Source of the DNA: an uncultured Croceitalea sp.
Lineage (GTDB): Bacteria > Bacteroidota > Bacteroidia > Flavobacteriales > Flavobacteriaceae
Direction: 5' to 3'
Assembly: GCA_947499565.1 (NCBI GenBank)
Contig: CANMOV010000003.1
Location: forward strand, 663,981-727,980
Length of the DNA stretch: 64,000 nucleotides
Shown: positions 8,740-17,212 of the stretch, piece by piece
Numbering within the stretch: the first letter of the stretch is position 1
How the letters are laid out: each line of letters starts with the position of its first letter
The notes under the pieces: generated by a model
What the model was told of the DNA's origin: nothing
The model's input: the letters and a program-made list of their open reading frames with translations, nothing else
The model's database searches: none
Made by a program: the position numbers and the translations under genes

Positions 8740-9630
8740 ATGGATATTGCCCTACTGTCGGTAAGTTTAAATGTTCATTCCACCAGAAGAATTGCCGAAG
8801 AAGCTGAGAAGCTAGGACACTATGTAGAACTTATTGACCACACCAAATGTTCCGTAAAGTTGGGTGATGGGAAACCGAAGATTTTTTTAGGAGAAGAAGA
8901 TGTCACCAATGAGTTTGATGCTATTATTCCACGTATTGGCACAAAGGTAACTAGACATGGCGCTGCTATTGTAAAACAATTTGAAATGAATGGTGTCTTT
9001 AGCACTGCACGTTCTTTAGGCATTACAAGGGCAAGAAACAAGGTGAGAACTTTGCAGATAATGGCAAGAAAAGGAATTCCAATTCCAGAGACCTTATTTT
9101 CAATTAATCCAGATAATATTGGGGAACAGATTCGTATTTTGGGTGGTGCCCCAGTAATCATAAAAATCCAAGAAGGAACCCAAGGAATGGGAGTGATATT
9201 GGCAGAAAGTAAAAAGTCTGCCAAGTCCATAATAGATACTTTTTATAAAATGGATACGAGTATTTTATTACAGCGTTATGTTGAGGAGGCAAATGGAGAA
9301 GACATTCGCATTATTGTTGTTGGGAACAAAGTAGTGGCTAGCATGAAACGTACAAGTGAGATAGATGAATTTAGATCTAACGTTCATAGAGGGGGCAATA
9401 CTGAAGCTGTAGAGATTACGCATAGGGAAAAATTTATAGCATTAAATGCGACAAAGTATCTAGGCTTAGGAGTCTCCGGAGTAGATTTAATGCGATCTAA
9501 AAATGGGCCAGTCCTTTTAGAGGTAAACGCCTCTCCTGGACTTAAGGGAATAGAGGGAGCAACAGGAGTTAACGTTGCAAAACATATTATTCAATTTGTT
9601 GAGAAGAATGCTTATAGAAGGCGAAAATAA
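8740..9630 (+). CDS. rimK: RimK-family ATP-grasp glutamate ligase
   Basis: 296 residues from ATG 8740 (MDIALLSVSLNVHSTRR); the longer frame begins with TTG and adds 15 residues with no family match. The length agrees with E. coli RimK (300), which adds glutamate to the C-terminus of ribosomal protein S6. The ATP-grasp core is seen in IIKIQEGTQGMGV, LLQRYVEEANGEDIRIIVVG and LLEVNASPGLKGIE. It acts in the cytosol. The 3' end overlaps the next gene by 23 bp, so the two are translated together. The true acceptor here could be another protein or a small molecule. Confidence 0.88.
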   Translation: MDIALLSVSLNVHSTRRIAEEAEKLGHYVELIDHTKCSVKLGDGKPKIFLGEEDVTNEFDAIIPRIGTKVTRHGAAIVKQFEMNGVFSTARSLGITRARNKVRTLQIMARKGIPIPETLFSINPDNIGEQIRILGGAPVIIKIQEGTQGMGVILAESKKSAKSIIDTFYKMDTSILLQRYVEEANGEDIRIIVVGNKVVASMKRTSEIDEFRSNVHRGGNTEAVEITHREKFIALNATKYLGLGVSGVDLMRSKNGPVLLEVNASPGLKGIEGATGVNVAKHIIQFVEKNAYRRRK

Positions 9631-10564
9631 GACCATAATAATTAATGGGGAGGAAATAAAACCAGGACAAAACAAACTGGTAAAAATTAATATTTCCCGA
9701 TTACCTACAGGAACTTTAATTGATATTCCCGTACATGTTTTTAATGCAAAAAAACCTGGTCCTACGGTTTTGCTACAGGCTGGTTTGCATGGCGATGAAA
9801 TAAATGGAGTAGAAACCTTAAGGCGAATGTTGGAGCATGGAGATTTCAATATTGAAAAAGGAGCGGTAATTGTTGTTCCAATCTTAAATATATTCGGATT
9901 TATTCATTTTTCTCGAGATGTTCCTGATGGGAAAGATGTAAACCGAAGCTTTCCTGGAACTAAAACAGGTTCGCTTGCCAGTAGAATGGCGTATCACTAT
10001 ACCAATGAGATTTTACCTCAAATAGATTTTGGAATAGATTTACATACAGGTGGTGGGCAACGCCATAATTATCCCCAAATAAGATACACTGCGGATGATG
10101 AGGTTAGCAAGGATCTAGCCGAGATTTTTAATGCTCCAATTTATTTCCCATCACGTTTAATTTCTGGCTCGTTTAGAAAAGCAGCTTTTAAAATGCAGAA
10201 ACCTATTATAGTTTACGAGGCGGGTGAAAGTATGCGTTTTGATGAATTTTCAATGGAAATTGCTATTGCTGGAATTAAAAATGTACTTGCCGGCTATGGA
10301 ATGTTGCAAATTCCCAAGCAAAAGAAAAGGGAAACCATTCATCTAGAATCTAGAAGATGGGTGAGAGCAGCTAGGGCAGGGATGTTTATTCCCGAAATTG
10401 AAAATGGCAACCCTATAACCAAGGGACAAACCTTAGGAGTAATTACAGATACCTTTGCAAAAAAGAGTAAAAAGATTTTATCTCCACTAGATGGTTATGT
10501 GTTCTGTATAAATCACCAAGCAGTAGTTAACCAAGGTGATGCACTCTTTCATATAGGAAGATAA
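9608..10564 (+). CDS. Zinc deacylase of the succinylglutamate desuccinylase/aspartoacylase family
   Basis: 318 residues from the Met at 9608 (MLIEGENKTII). Zinc ligands are visible as GLHGDEINGVE (His and Glu) and DLHTGG (His); the catalytic Glu is in YEAGES. After about residue 240 a biotinyl/lipoyl-like all-beta tail follows (ITKGQTLGVITD, LSPLDGYVF), as in AstE/AspA-type proteins. It hydrolyses an amide such as an N-acyl amino acid. The overlap with rimK makes it a likely partner, perhaps trimming or recycling the RimK product; that link is inference. Confidence 0.85.
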   Translation: MLIEGENKTIIINGEEIKPGQNKLVKINISRLPTGTLIDIPVHVFNAKKPGPTVLLQAGLHGDEINGVETLRRMLEHGDFNIEKGAVIVVPILNIFGFIHFSRDVPDGKDVNRSFPGTKTGSLASRMAYHYTNEILPQIDFGIDLHTGGGQRHNYPQIRYTADDEVSKDLAEIFNAPIYFPSRLISGSFRKAAFKMQKPIIVYEAGESMRFDEFSMEIAIAGIKNVLAGYGMLQIPKQKKRETIHLESRRWVRAARAGMFIPEIENGNPITKGQTLGVITDTFAKKSKKILSPLDGYVFCINHQAVVNQGDALFHIGR

Positions 10565-10571
10565 AAGGTAT

Positions 10572-11039
10572 TCAGAAAAAATCTTTTTTTTCGTTAGGTT
10601 CCTTATCCAATAATTTGTCAATTGTTAAACTCTGTTTTTCAAACAGAACCCATTCAATTGCTTCTTCAATATTGTTGGATTTTTTAATTTTTACTTTAGA
10701 AAACATTTTCTCTAAAAAAATATTGGTAACTGTATTAGACCTGTAGGTAACAATTGAATATGCATGTAGAGCATTTTTATATTCTCTATAAAACTTTAGC
10801 CAATCTGTGGGGACTAAAGAATAGCTATTTATGCGGTTTGATATATAAGCGACGGGAGCCTGATGGCCTAAAATTTCATGAGCAACTTTAATCACTACTT
10901 TGGCCATTTCCCAATCAAAAACTTCACCTTCATTTATTTCGGAAACAAAGAAATGGTCAAAAAAGTAAAAGGTGCCAAAATCAAAAGTGCGTACTTCTTT
11001 TATTTTATCGTAGTATGGAATGTCTACTATACTTTTCAT
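10572..11039 (-). CDS. Hypothetical protein, SpoIIAA/STAS-like in outline
   Basis: 155 residues, no signal peptide or membrane segment. The alternating strand/helix pattern (FGTFYFFDHFFVSEI; WEMAKVVIKVAHEIL; APVAYISNRINSYS; ALHAYSIVTYRSN) and length suggest a STAS-like fold often seen in short flavobacterial proteins, but I do not recognise a named family with confidence. It converges on the deacylase with 7 bp between stops and has no close partner on its own strand. Confidence 0.6.
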   Translation of the reverse strand: MKSIVDIPYYDKIKEVRTFDFGTFYFFDHFFVSEINEGEVFDWEMAKVVIKVAHEILGHQAPVAYISNRINSYSLVPTDWLKFYREYKNALHAYSIVTYRSNTVTNIFLEKMFSKVKIKKSNNIEEAIEWVLFEKQSLTIDKLLDKEPNEKKDFF

Positions 11040-11209
11040 TATGTAGTCTTAATATGATAATTACGCTACACTTTAAAAGTATAATAAGGATATATTCTCA
11101 TAAAATTCTTTCGTTTTTTTGTTCGCTATATTGGGTAAGTTACTTTTTTGGCATATTTGAAAAGCATGAACGCATGATTTAGCTAAAAAACCAGCATTTT
11201 ATATAAGTT

Positions 11210-11599
11210 TTAATTTTCCATATTCTTTAATTGAATCCCTAAAGCTTTGGTGGATAATTGCACTTCTATCAAGGAAAGAATTAGGGAAACCATTAAAAAA
11301 ACCAAACTAATTCCAAAAATGATGTTAGCCCAGACTTCGAGTTCTACATAAACTAAAAACATGGTTACCGCAGCTAATAGAAAACTTACAATAGCCGTTG
11401 CTTGCATATTTTTAATGATATCCAACCGCTTTCGTAATTGTTCTATTTGTTTTTTGAGTGGAGCAGTCGCGTCTTTGGAATATTGACTATGCAATTGCCG
11501 AATTAATGCAGCAATTGCTAAATAACGCGCATTATAGGCGAGCATCGTTAAAGAAATTGCTGGAAAAAGCAGCGCTGGAATGCTAAGGGTTAATTGCAT
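11210..11599 (-). CDS. DUF2721 membrane protein
   Basis: 129 residues. The start MQLTLSIPALLFPAISLTML with AYNARYLAIAALIRQLH is characteristic of the DUF2721 family. Three hydrophobic segments (about 5-25, 67-85, 90-112) flank a basic coiled-coil-like stretch (LKKQIEQLRKRLDIIKN). The function is unknown. It lies 7 bp after the zinc ribbon gene, third in a tight operon with the BNR protein. The 170 bp downstream to the next gene show no clear terminator. Confidence 0.8.
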   Translation of the reverse strand: MQLTLSIPALLFPAISLTMLAYNARYLAIAALIRQLHSQYSKDATAPLKKQIEQLRKRLDIIKNMQATAIVSFLLAAVTMFLVYVELEVWANIIFGISLVFLMVSLILSLIEVQLSTKALGIQLKNMEN

Positions 11600-11606
11600 T
11601 TAAAAA

Positions 11607-11849
11607 TTATTTTTTTTGATAATTTACCCAAAGCTCTTTATAATTTTCGACACTGAAATTTACATTTCCGCATGCACCACAAACAGTTGCTTTTAAAGGA
11701 TGTCTTTTAGTACCCTTAAAGAGTAAGGCGTCGGGGTTGCTAAAAGATTCTATTGCAAGTTCATGTTTTGCACCTGCATCTCCTTTGTCCACAACAGAAA
11801 GATTGTTCATTATTTTAGTTGAACCACAAATACTACAACTATTTTCCAT
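11607..11849 (-). CDS. Small zinc-ribbon protein
   Basis: 80 residues with paired knuckles CSICG (5-9) and CGACG (about 57-61), a classic zinc ribbon. A small alpha/beta stretch (ELAIESFSNPDALLFKGTKRHP) lies between them. No enzyme motif is seen. It lies 2 bp after the BNR gene and 7 bp before DUF2721, so it shares their transcript. Zinc binding is likely; what it touches is unknown. Confidence 0.75.
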   Translation of the reverse strand: MENSCSICGSTKIMNNLSVVDKGDAGAKHELAIESFSNPDALLFKGTKRHPLKATVCGACGNVNFSVENYKELWVNYQKK

Positions 11850-11851
11850 AT

Positions 11852-14701
11852 TTATTCTATCTCAAATTCAATATTTTCCTTTGCCCCGTTTCCAGAAATT
11901 TCAACGGTATATTTCCCTTTTGGCAAATAAGTTTTTCCATTTTTAGCTTCTGTCAATTTCATCTTATTCTTTTTAAGAAAGTTGCGTTTACCCTCTTTGG
12001 TAAAAGCAACATCGTAAGACAAAATATTCAGTCCTTTAGCAGCATCTATATCCGTAGCACTAACTTCAATCCCATCTAATGTTTTAACTGTTGCGGAACA
12101 TGTCCCTGGTTTTGAGCAATAAAAAGTAACATCCAATCCAGGTGTTTGGGGTTTGCCCCAACTGCTCCAACTATTACCCCATCGTTTAGAATGTTTTATA
12201 GTATCAACTCCAAAAACATACAAATCTTCAGCCATGATTCCAGAATTCATTTTTTGAAGCTTAGAGATATCCGCTTTATAAATACTGCGGCCATGAGTGC
12301 CAATTAGTAAATGTTTAGCCTCTGGTTGTATTACCAAATCATGAACAGCAACGTTTGGCATTCCATTCTGAAATAATTCCCAAGAACCTCCTTGGTCAAA
12401 AGAAACATAAAGTCCATTGTCCGTTCCTACAAAGAGTAAGTTTTCATTTTCTGGATCTTCTACTAAAGCATTAACTGGTGAAGTAGGGATGTTATTTGAG
12501 ATGTTTTTCCAAGTCTTTCCATAGTCATTACTCATATAAACGTAAGCAGTAAAATCATCAAAACGGTAGCCATTTAACGTAGCATAAACACGTTCTTTTT
12601 TATGTTTTGAAGCCGCAACTTCGCTCACCCATAAATTCTTTGGAAAAGAGGAAGAAACATTCTCCCAGCTGCCTCCTGCATTTTTAGAAACTTGTACTAG
12701 ACCATCATCACTACCTGTATATAGCAGCCCAAATTTAAAAGACGATTCTGAGATAGTAGTTAGTGTTCCGTAAGCTACATTTCCTGCTTTCTCCCCTTGC
12801 GTTAAATCCCCAGAAATTGCTTCCCAATCATCACCTTGATTTAAAGAACGGTGCAGTTTGTTTCCGCCCAAATACAAAATATCTTGATTGTGCGATGATA
12901 GCAAAATAGGAGTTTGCCAATTAAAACGATATGGAGCTTCACCTAATTCATGTTTTGGCTGGATAAGTTTTTGTTTTTCGTTTTCTAAATCCAATCGGTA
13001 GTAATTTCCAAATTGAAATCCCGTATAAACGATGTTTGAATTTCGATTATCAATTTGAACCTGCATACCATCTCCGCCCATTATCATTTCCCATGGATTC
13101 TGCCCAGATTGCTGCCAGCGGTTATTTTCTTCATTATTATGAGCGCCTTTCCAAACACCATTATCTTGTAAGCCGCCATATACGTTATAAGGTTTTTCGT
13201 TGTCTACATTTATGGCATAGAATTGACCAACGGTAGGGGAGTTGTTCTTCATCCAAGTTTCTCCATCGTCGTATGTGATATTAACACCACCATCATTCCC
13301 ATTGATTAGATGACCAGGTCTATTTGGATTAATCCATAGCGCATGATGATCTGCATGAACGTTTTCCTTTCCTATGGAGCTATAGCTATTTCCGCCATCG
13401 TTAGACATAATAAGTGGAACGCCAGCAAGATAAATTCTGTCTTTGTTTGATGGGTCTACGCGCACTTGGGCAAAATAATAGCCATAACTATAAAATAGAT
13501 CATCAATATAATCCTCATTTCTTTTTTTCCAAGTCTTTCCTGCATCATCACTTCTATAAACCTCAGCTCCAATAATAGGGGTATCAAATAAAGCGGCATT
13601 TGCATTTTCTAGATATTTAGCTAAATCGGCAGGTTTTACGGCACCATCTTTGACCATATTTTTTACATTCTCTGCCCGATACTTTTCCTGAAAGCCATTG
13701 GTTTTTAGATAAGTATTCAACTTTTTATTGTCCAAAGCTAAAAGTGCATCTTTGGTCATAGTTTTAAAGTCTTCTTTTTCCAATTCGTCAGATGCGTTCT
13801 TTGTCTTTTCTTTTGCTACTCTTCTATACTGGCTGTCGTGAACTGCATAGACCGTATCGTCATCAAAAACAGCTAGACCAATGCGACCAACGCCATCCCC
13901 AGTGGGGAAACCACTTTGTGCAGTAGATGATAACTTCCAAGTAGTTCCACCGTCTGTACTTTTATAAATGGCAGAACCTGGACCATTACCAGTAAAATTC
14001 CAAGCTTTTCTGTCTTTTTGCCAAGCTGCGGCATACTGAATATTAAAATTAGTTGGAGAACAAGCAATGTCAATTATTCCAGTTTCGTCGTTAATAAATA
14101 AGGTTTTGTTCCAAGACTTTCCACCATCGGTAGTTTTATAAACACCTCGCTCTTGGTTTTTAGAATAGAGATGACCGGTAACGCCAACAACAACTTCATT
14201 GGAATTATTTGGGTTTAGGATAATCCTACCAATATGGTGAGAATCTTTTAAGCCCATATTTTCCCATGATTTACCTTTGTCGGTTGATTTTAAAATTCCG
14301 ATACCTGCATATGAAGAGCGTGAAGAATTATTCTCTCCAGTGCCTACCCAAATGATTTGGTTTTTCCAGTCTATTGCAATTTCTCCAATGTTCTGGGTTC
14401 TGGAGTTGTCTAAAATTGGCTCAAAAGAAATTCCATTAGAAGTGGTATGCCATAAACCGCCTGAAGCATAGGCAACGTAGAACTCTGTTGGATTGTCTGG
14501 ATTTACCTCCAAATCTACAACGCGACCACTCATTACAGAAGGGCCAATGTTTTGTAATGGAATGTTTTTTACTATGGAGGTTTTGGTCATTTCAACCTTT
14601 TGATTTAAGGCTTTATCGACAACCTCTTCTGATGTAGGGTTTTGTTGTGAAAAACTAACTTGAATAAAAAGGAAAGAAAAAAGGAGTGCTAAAAATCTCA
14701 T
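11852..14701 (-). CDS. Secreted BNR/VPS10-type beta-propeller protein (glycosyl-hydrolase-like)
   Basis: 949 residues with a signal peptide (MRFLALLFSFLFIQVSFS/QQ). At least eight Asp-box motifs of the form SxDxGxxW are spread along it: STDKGKSW, TTDGGKSW, STDGGTTW, SDDAGKTW, SKNAGGSW, SNDYGKTW, SFDQGGSW and a YDDGETW variant. They mark two or more sortilin/sialidase-like propellers. Proteins of this kind are widespread in Bacteroidota, often called WD40/YVTN/BNR-like; enzymatic activity is unproven. No T9SS tail is evident; the last 100 residues look like a small beta domain. First gene of the operon with the zinc ribbon and DUF2721 genes. Confidence 0.88.
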   Translation of the reverse strand: MRFLALLFSFLFIQVSFSQQNPTSEEVVDKALNQKVEMTKTSIVKNIPLQNIGPSVMSGRVVDLEVNPDNPTEFYVAYASGGLWHTTSNGISFEPILDNSRTQNIGEIAIDWKNQIIWVGTGENNSSRSSYAGIGILKSTDKGKSWENMGLKDSHHIGRIILNPNNSNEVVVGVTGHLYSKNQERGVYKTTDGGKSWNKTLFINDETGIIDIACSPTNFNIQYAAAWQKDRKAWNFTGNGPGSAIYKSTDGGTTWKLSSTAQSGFPTGDGVGRIGLAVFDDDTVYAVHDSQYRRVAKEKTKNASDELEKEDFKTMTKDALLALDNKKLNTYLKTNGFQEKYRAENVKNMVKDGAVKPADLAKYLENANAALFDTPIIGAEVYRSDDAGKTWKKRNEDYIDDLFYSYGYYFAQVRVDPSNKDRIYLAGVPLIMSNDGGNSYSSIGKENVHADHHALWINPNRPGHLINGNDGGVNITYDDGETWMKNNSPTVGQFYAINVDNEKPYNVYGGLQDNGVWKGAHNNEENNRWQQSGQNPWEMIMGGDGMQVQIDNRNSNIVYTGFQFGNYYRLDLENEKQKLIQPKHELGEAPYRFNWQTPILLSSHNQDILYLGGNKLHRSLNQGDDWEAISGDLTQGEKAGNVAYGTLTTISESSFKFGLLYTGSDDGLVQVSKNAGGSWENVSSSFPKNLWVSEVAASKHKKERVYATLNGYRFDDFTAYVYMSNDYGKTWKNISNNIPTSPVNALVEDPENENLLFVGTDNGLYVSFDQGGSWELFQNGMPNVAVHDLVIQPEAKHLLIGTHGRSIYKADISKLQKMNSGIMAEDLYVFGVDTIKHSKRWGNSWSSWGKPQTPGLDVTFYCSKPGTCSATVKTLDGIEVSATDIDAAKGLNILSYDVAFTKEGKRNFLKKNKMKLTEAKNGKTYLPKGKYTVEISGNGAKENIEFEIE

Positions 14702-14878
14702 TTTGGGTTGGATTAAATTTGATGCGGAAGTTATGAATAACTAGTTACTACAACAAACTAATAGTAACTGAAAAAAGCATTTAAAATATTGAGAATATGA
14801 TAATTAAACACATAAAATTTTGTGAGTTTCATTAAAATACTGTTTATTTAGTGTCAAGTAACCATTAAAACTAAAAAC

Positions 14879-15160
14879 ATGGAAGAGTATTTGCCGTTAA
14901 TTATTCAGCTCGTTTCGGGAGCTGTAGGCGGAAACGTAGCTGGTAAATTATTGCCAAAACTTAATTTAGGAACTCTGGGGAATTCTATTTCTGGAATTTT
15001 AGGCGGAGGATTAGGAGGATATCTTTTAGGAATGCTTGGCTTAGCAGGTGACGGAGGAATGGATGTAGCCGGAATTCTTGGTAGCGTAGCCGGCGGTGGT
15101 GTTGGCGGCGGCGTAATAATGGCAATAATTGGCGCTATAAAAGGTGCAATGTCAAAATAA
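14879..15160 (+). CDS. Glycine-zipper membrane miniprotein
   Basis: 93 residues, about one third glycine, with repeated GxxxG/GGGxGG spacing (GGNVAGKLL, GGGLGGYLLG, GGGVGGGVIMAIIGAIKGA). An acidic start (MEEYLPL) and basic end (KGAMSK) flank two or three hydrophobic helices. Such zippers pack helices tightly in membranes; some are pore formers or structural proteins. No family name is certain. It stands alone between two divergent/convergent long genes and has its own strong terminator. Confidence 0.75.
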   Translation: MEEYLPLIIQLVSGAVGGNVAGKLLPKLNLGTLGNSISGILGGGLGGYLLGMLGLAGDGGMDVAGILGSVAGGGVGGGVIMAIIGAIKGAMSK

Positions 15161-15184
15161 CTAAATAACTGCCAACTTAAACTT

Positions 15185-15205
15185 GGGCCCCTTGGGCCCT
15201 TTTTT
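15185..15205 (+). terminator. Terminator of the miniprotein gene
   Basis: GGGCCC pairs with GGGCCC around a CTT loop, followed by six T. It begins 24 bp after the stop codon and touches the end of the convergent peptidase gene. Confidence 0.85.
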
Positions 15206-16919
15206 ATTTCTCTAATTCTAGAAGAATATTTTTCACATTAAGTGCCATTGCTGTTTTAGCATTGTTTATTTCCTCATGTAACTTTTTATCTTCACCGTAA
15301 CTCATATCGGAAACTGATTCAAAAGCTTTTTTATACCAATCTTCCCAAGCTAGTATAATTGCTTTTTCATCAGCGATATTAGCACCTTCTTTTATGGCGA
15401 CCTTACTTAATTCAAATTCATTAGAGAGTCTTTTATTACTAATTTTCACTAGATTTTCTAAAATACCACTTGCAGTTTTAGAATTGGAATTAACTAATTG
15501 CAAACCGCTAGCTAATGCTCCGACACCAACATTTTTTAAAGTTTCTTTGGATACTTTATCTATACGGTCATTGTCTGTATGATAGAATTGATCTGTAAAA
15601 TGCCAAAGTAATAATCCAGGGATATCCGCATCCAAAAAAGGCATATGATCACTTCCGCCCTCGAAAGGGTTCGTGTTTACCTCCCAATTTGCGAATGCAC
15701 CTTGCTTTTTGAAATTGGAAATAATAAAATCGTTTAGATAATGAGGTTTCATATCTTCTAATGCGAGCACATCGCCTCCCCATTCCGAATGTTTGTCTTT
15801 TCCTCGAGTCCAAATTGCACTTGGGTCTGGCATTTTTTCAATTAAGAAGGAACCTCCAGTGATTGCCGTATTTTCACCAACCATATCTAGGCTAATACCC
15901 CATTTGATGTCCGCTGCTCTTTTTTCGTCATCAGTTATATAGCGTCTTGTAGAAATAATTTCATCACCCCAAAGAAAAGTCATACTTCTATCTAGTGCAA
16001 TCTTATTATTAGTAATCAGGTTTGCTGCTATACTAGCCATTTCTAGCTGTGCTCCAACACCAGTGGCATTATCATTAGCACCAGGTTCTTGTATATGTGC
16101 ACTAAAAACGATACGTTCTTTAGGCATTTTACTGCCTTTAATATCCGCGATGATTGTTAGTTCTTCAGAAGCATAGATTTTTGTTTTAATGTTTACATGA
16201 ACTTTGTTTTCTCCTTTTTCCAAAGAAGCCTTTAATTTCTCTTTGGCATCAAAAGAAAGTGCAATACCCCAAAGTTTGCTTTCTAACTGCGGAGGCAAAC
16301 TTCTAAATTGGATTGAAGTGGTATTCTTTTCTGGTTGCAGATAGGAAGGGTTATTATAAGTGATAATACCTAACACTCCTTTGGCTAATAACTCTTTGTA
16401 AAAAGGCCAGATAGATTGTTCTACAAAAACTATTTTACCAGTTAAAGATGTAGCTTTTAAATCTTCTAGATTCGTTATGGAGACAACTTCGGCAGTAATA
16501 CCATCTCTTGGAGTGGATACAGAGTTAAGGTAGGTCATGTTACGGTTTGTCTCCGAAACCAATATTGGAACATCTTGCCCTGCTATTTTTAGGGATGCTG
16601 ATACAGGTTCCCAAGTAGGGTTTTTTAAAGGTCTTTTTTCGATACGATAGGTTAAAACATCGCTGGGATTTGCATCACTTTCCAAAACATAGCCCGCTTT
16701 TTTCAGGTGTTTTTCTATCCAATAAACACTTTCGTTAAAGCCAGTATTGCCAGCTACACGCCAATATTTTTCCACAAAAGCAGTAGTTTCATAGGCTAAG
16801 TCCCCTGTGAATTCTGTCCGCACTAAATCCAAATAATCATCACTACTAAGTACCTTTTTTTGTGGTTTGCATTGGAATAAAACAAGTAGTGTAAGTGAAA
16901 AACAGAATTTCCGAATCAT
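15204..16919 (-). CDS. M28-family zinc aminopeptidase with PA domain, lipoprotein
   Basis: 571 residues. The lipobox LFQC (14-17) indicates lipid anchoring. A PA-like insert lies around 130-220 (LTGKIVFVEQSIWPFYKELL...GIITYNNPS). The M28 metal site is seen in SAHIQEPGANDNATG (His, Asp), WGDE (Glu), SLDMVGEN (Asp) and GGSDHMPF (His). It would release amino acids from peptides in the cell envelope. The C-terminal 100 residues are helical. It converges on the miniprotein terminator. Confidence 0.88.
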   Translation of the reverse strand: MIRKFCFSLTLLVLFQCKPQKKVLSSDDYLDLVRTEFTGDLAYETTAFVEKYWRVAGNTGFNESVYWIEKHLKKAGYVLESDANPSDVLTYRIEKRPLKNPTWEPVSASLKIAGQDVPILVSETNRNMTYLNSVSTPRDGITAEVVSITNLEDLKATSLTGKIVFVEQSIWPFYKELLAKGVLGIITYNNPSYLQPEKNTTSIQFRSLPPQLESKLWGIALSFDAKEKLKASLEKGENKVHVNIKTKIYASEELTIIADIKGSKMPKERIVFSAHIQEPGANDNATGVGAQLEMASIAANLITNNKIALDRSMTFLWGDEIISTRRYITDDEKRAADIKWGISLDMVGENTAITGGSFLIEKMPDPSAIWTRGKDKHSEWGGDVLALEDMKPHYLNDFIISNFKKQGAFANWEVNTNPFEGGSDHMPFLDADIPGLLLWHFTDQFYHTDNDRIDKVSKETLKNVGVGALASGLQLVNSNSKTASGILENLVKISNKRLSNEFELSKVAIKEGANIADEKAIILAWEDWYKKAFESVSDMSYGEDKKLHEEINNAKTAMALNVKNILLELEK

Positions 16920-17011
16920 AATAGTAATTTTTGATTGATGCCTAATACAACCTTAGGTGTATTTTGGTTAAAATTCGTGAGTTTGAGGGATTTTTTATGT
17001 CAAAAACTGAA

Positions 17012-17097
17012 AAAATTGTATCGAAAACAGGAATTTATTAGCTACAAACCGTATTCTCGATACAATTTTCTTTCGAAAATCACTCGAATTGACGGTT
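17012..17097. repeat. REP-like palindromic element
   Basis: A 13-bp perfect inverted repeat (17012-17024 with 17057-17069, core ATTGTATCGA) is joined to a second hairpin, 17047-17097, where AACCGT pairs with ACGGTT, TCGA with TCGA and ATTTTC with GAAAAT around TTTC. It fills most of the 293-bp gap between the peptidase and pepP, which holds no gene. Its layout is that of an interspersed extragenic palindrome; other copies cannot be checked here. Confidence 0.6.
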
Positions 17098-17212
17098 ACC
17101 GTATAGTTCAATTTTAAAGATACGCTGCAGATTAAAGTAGTTAAATTATAGAAGCTGCAATTTCTACAATGTTGTAAAATGTATTTGTAATTTTAGCCAT
17201 CAAGATTTTTAT

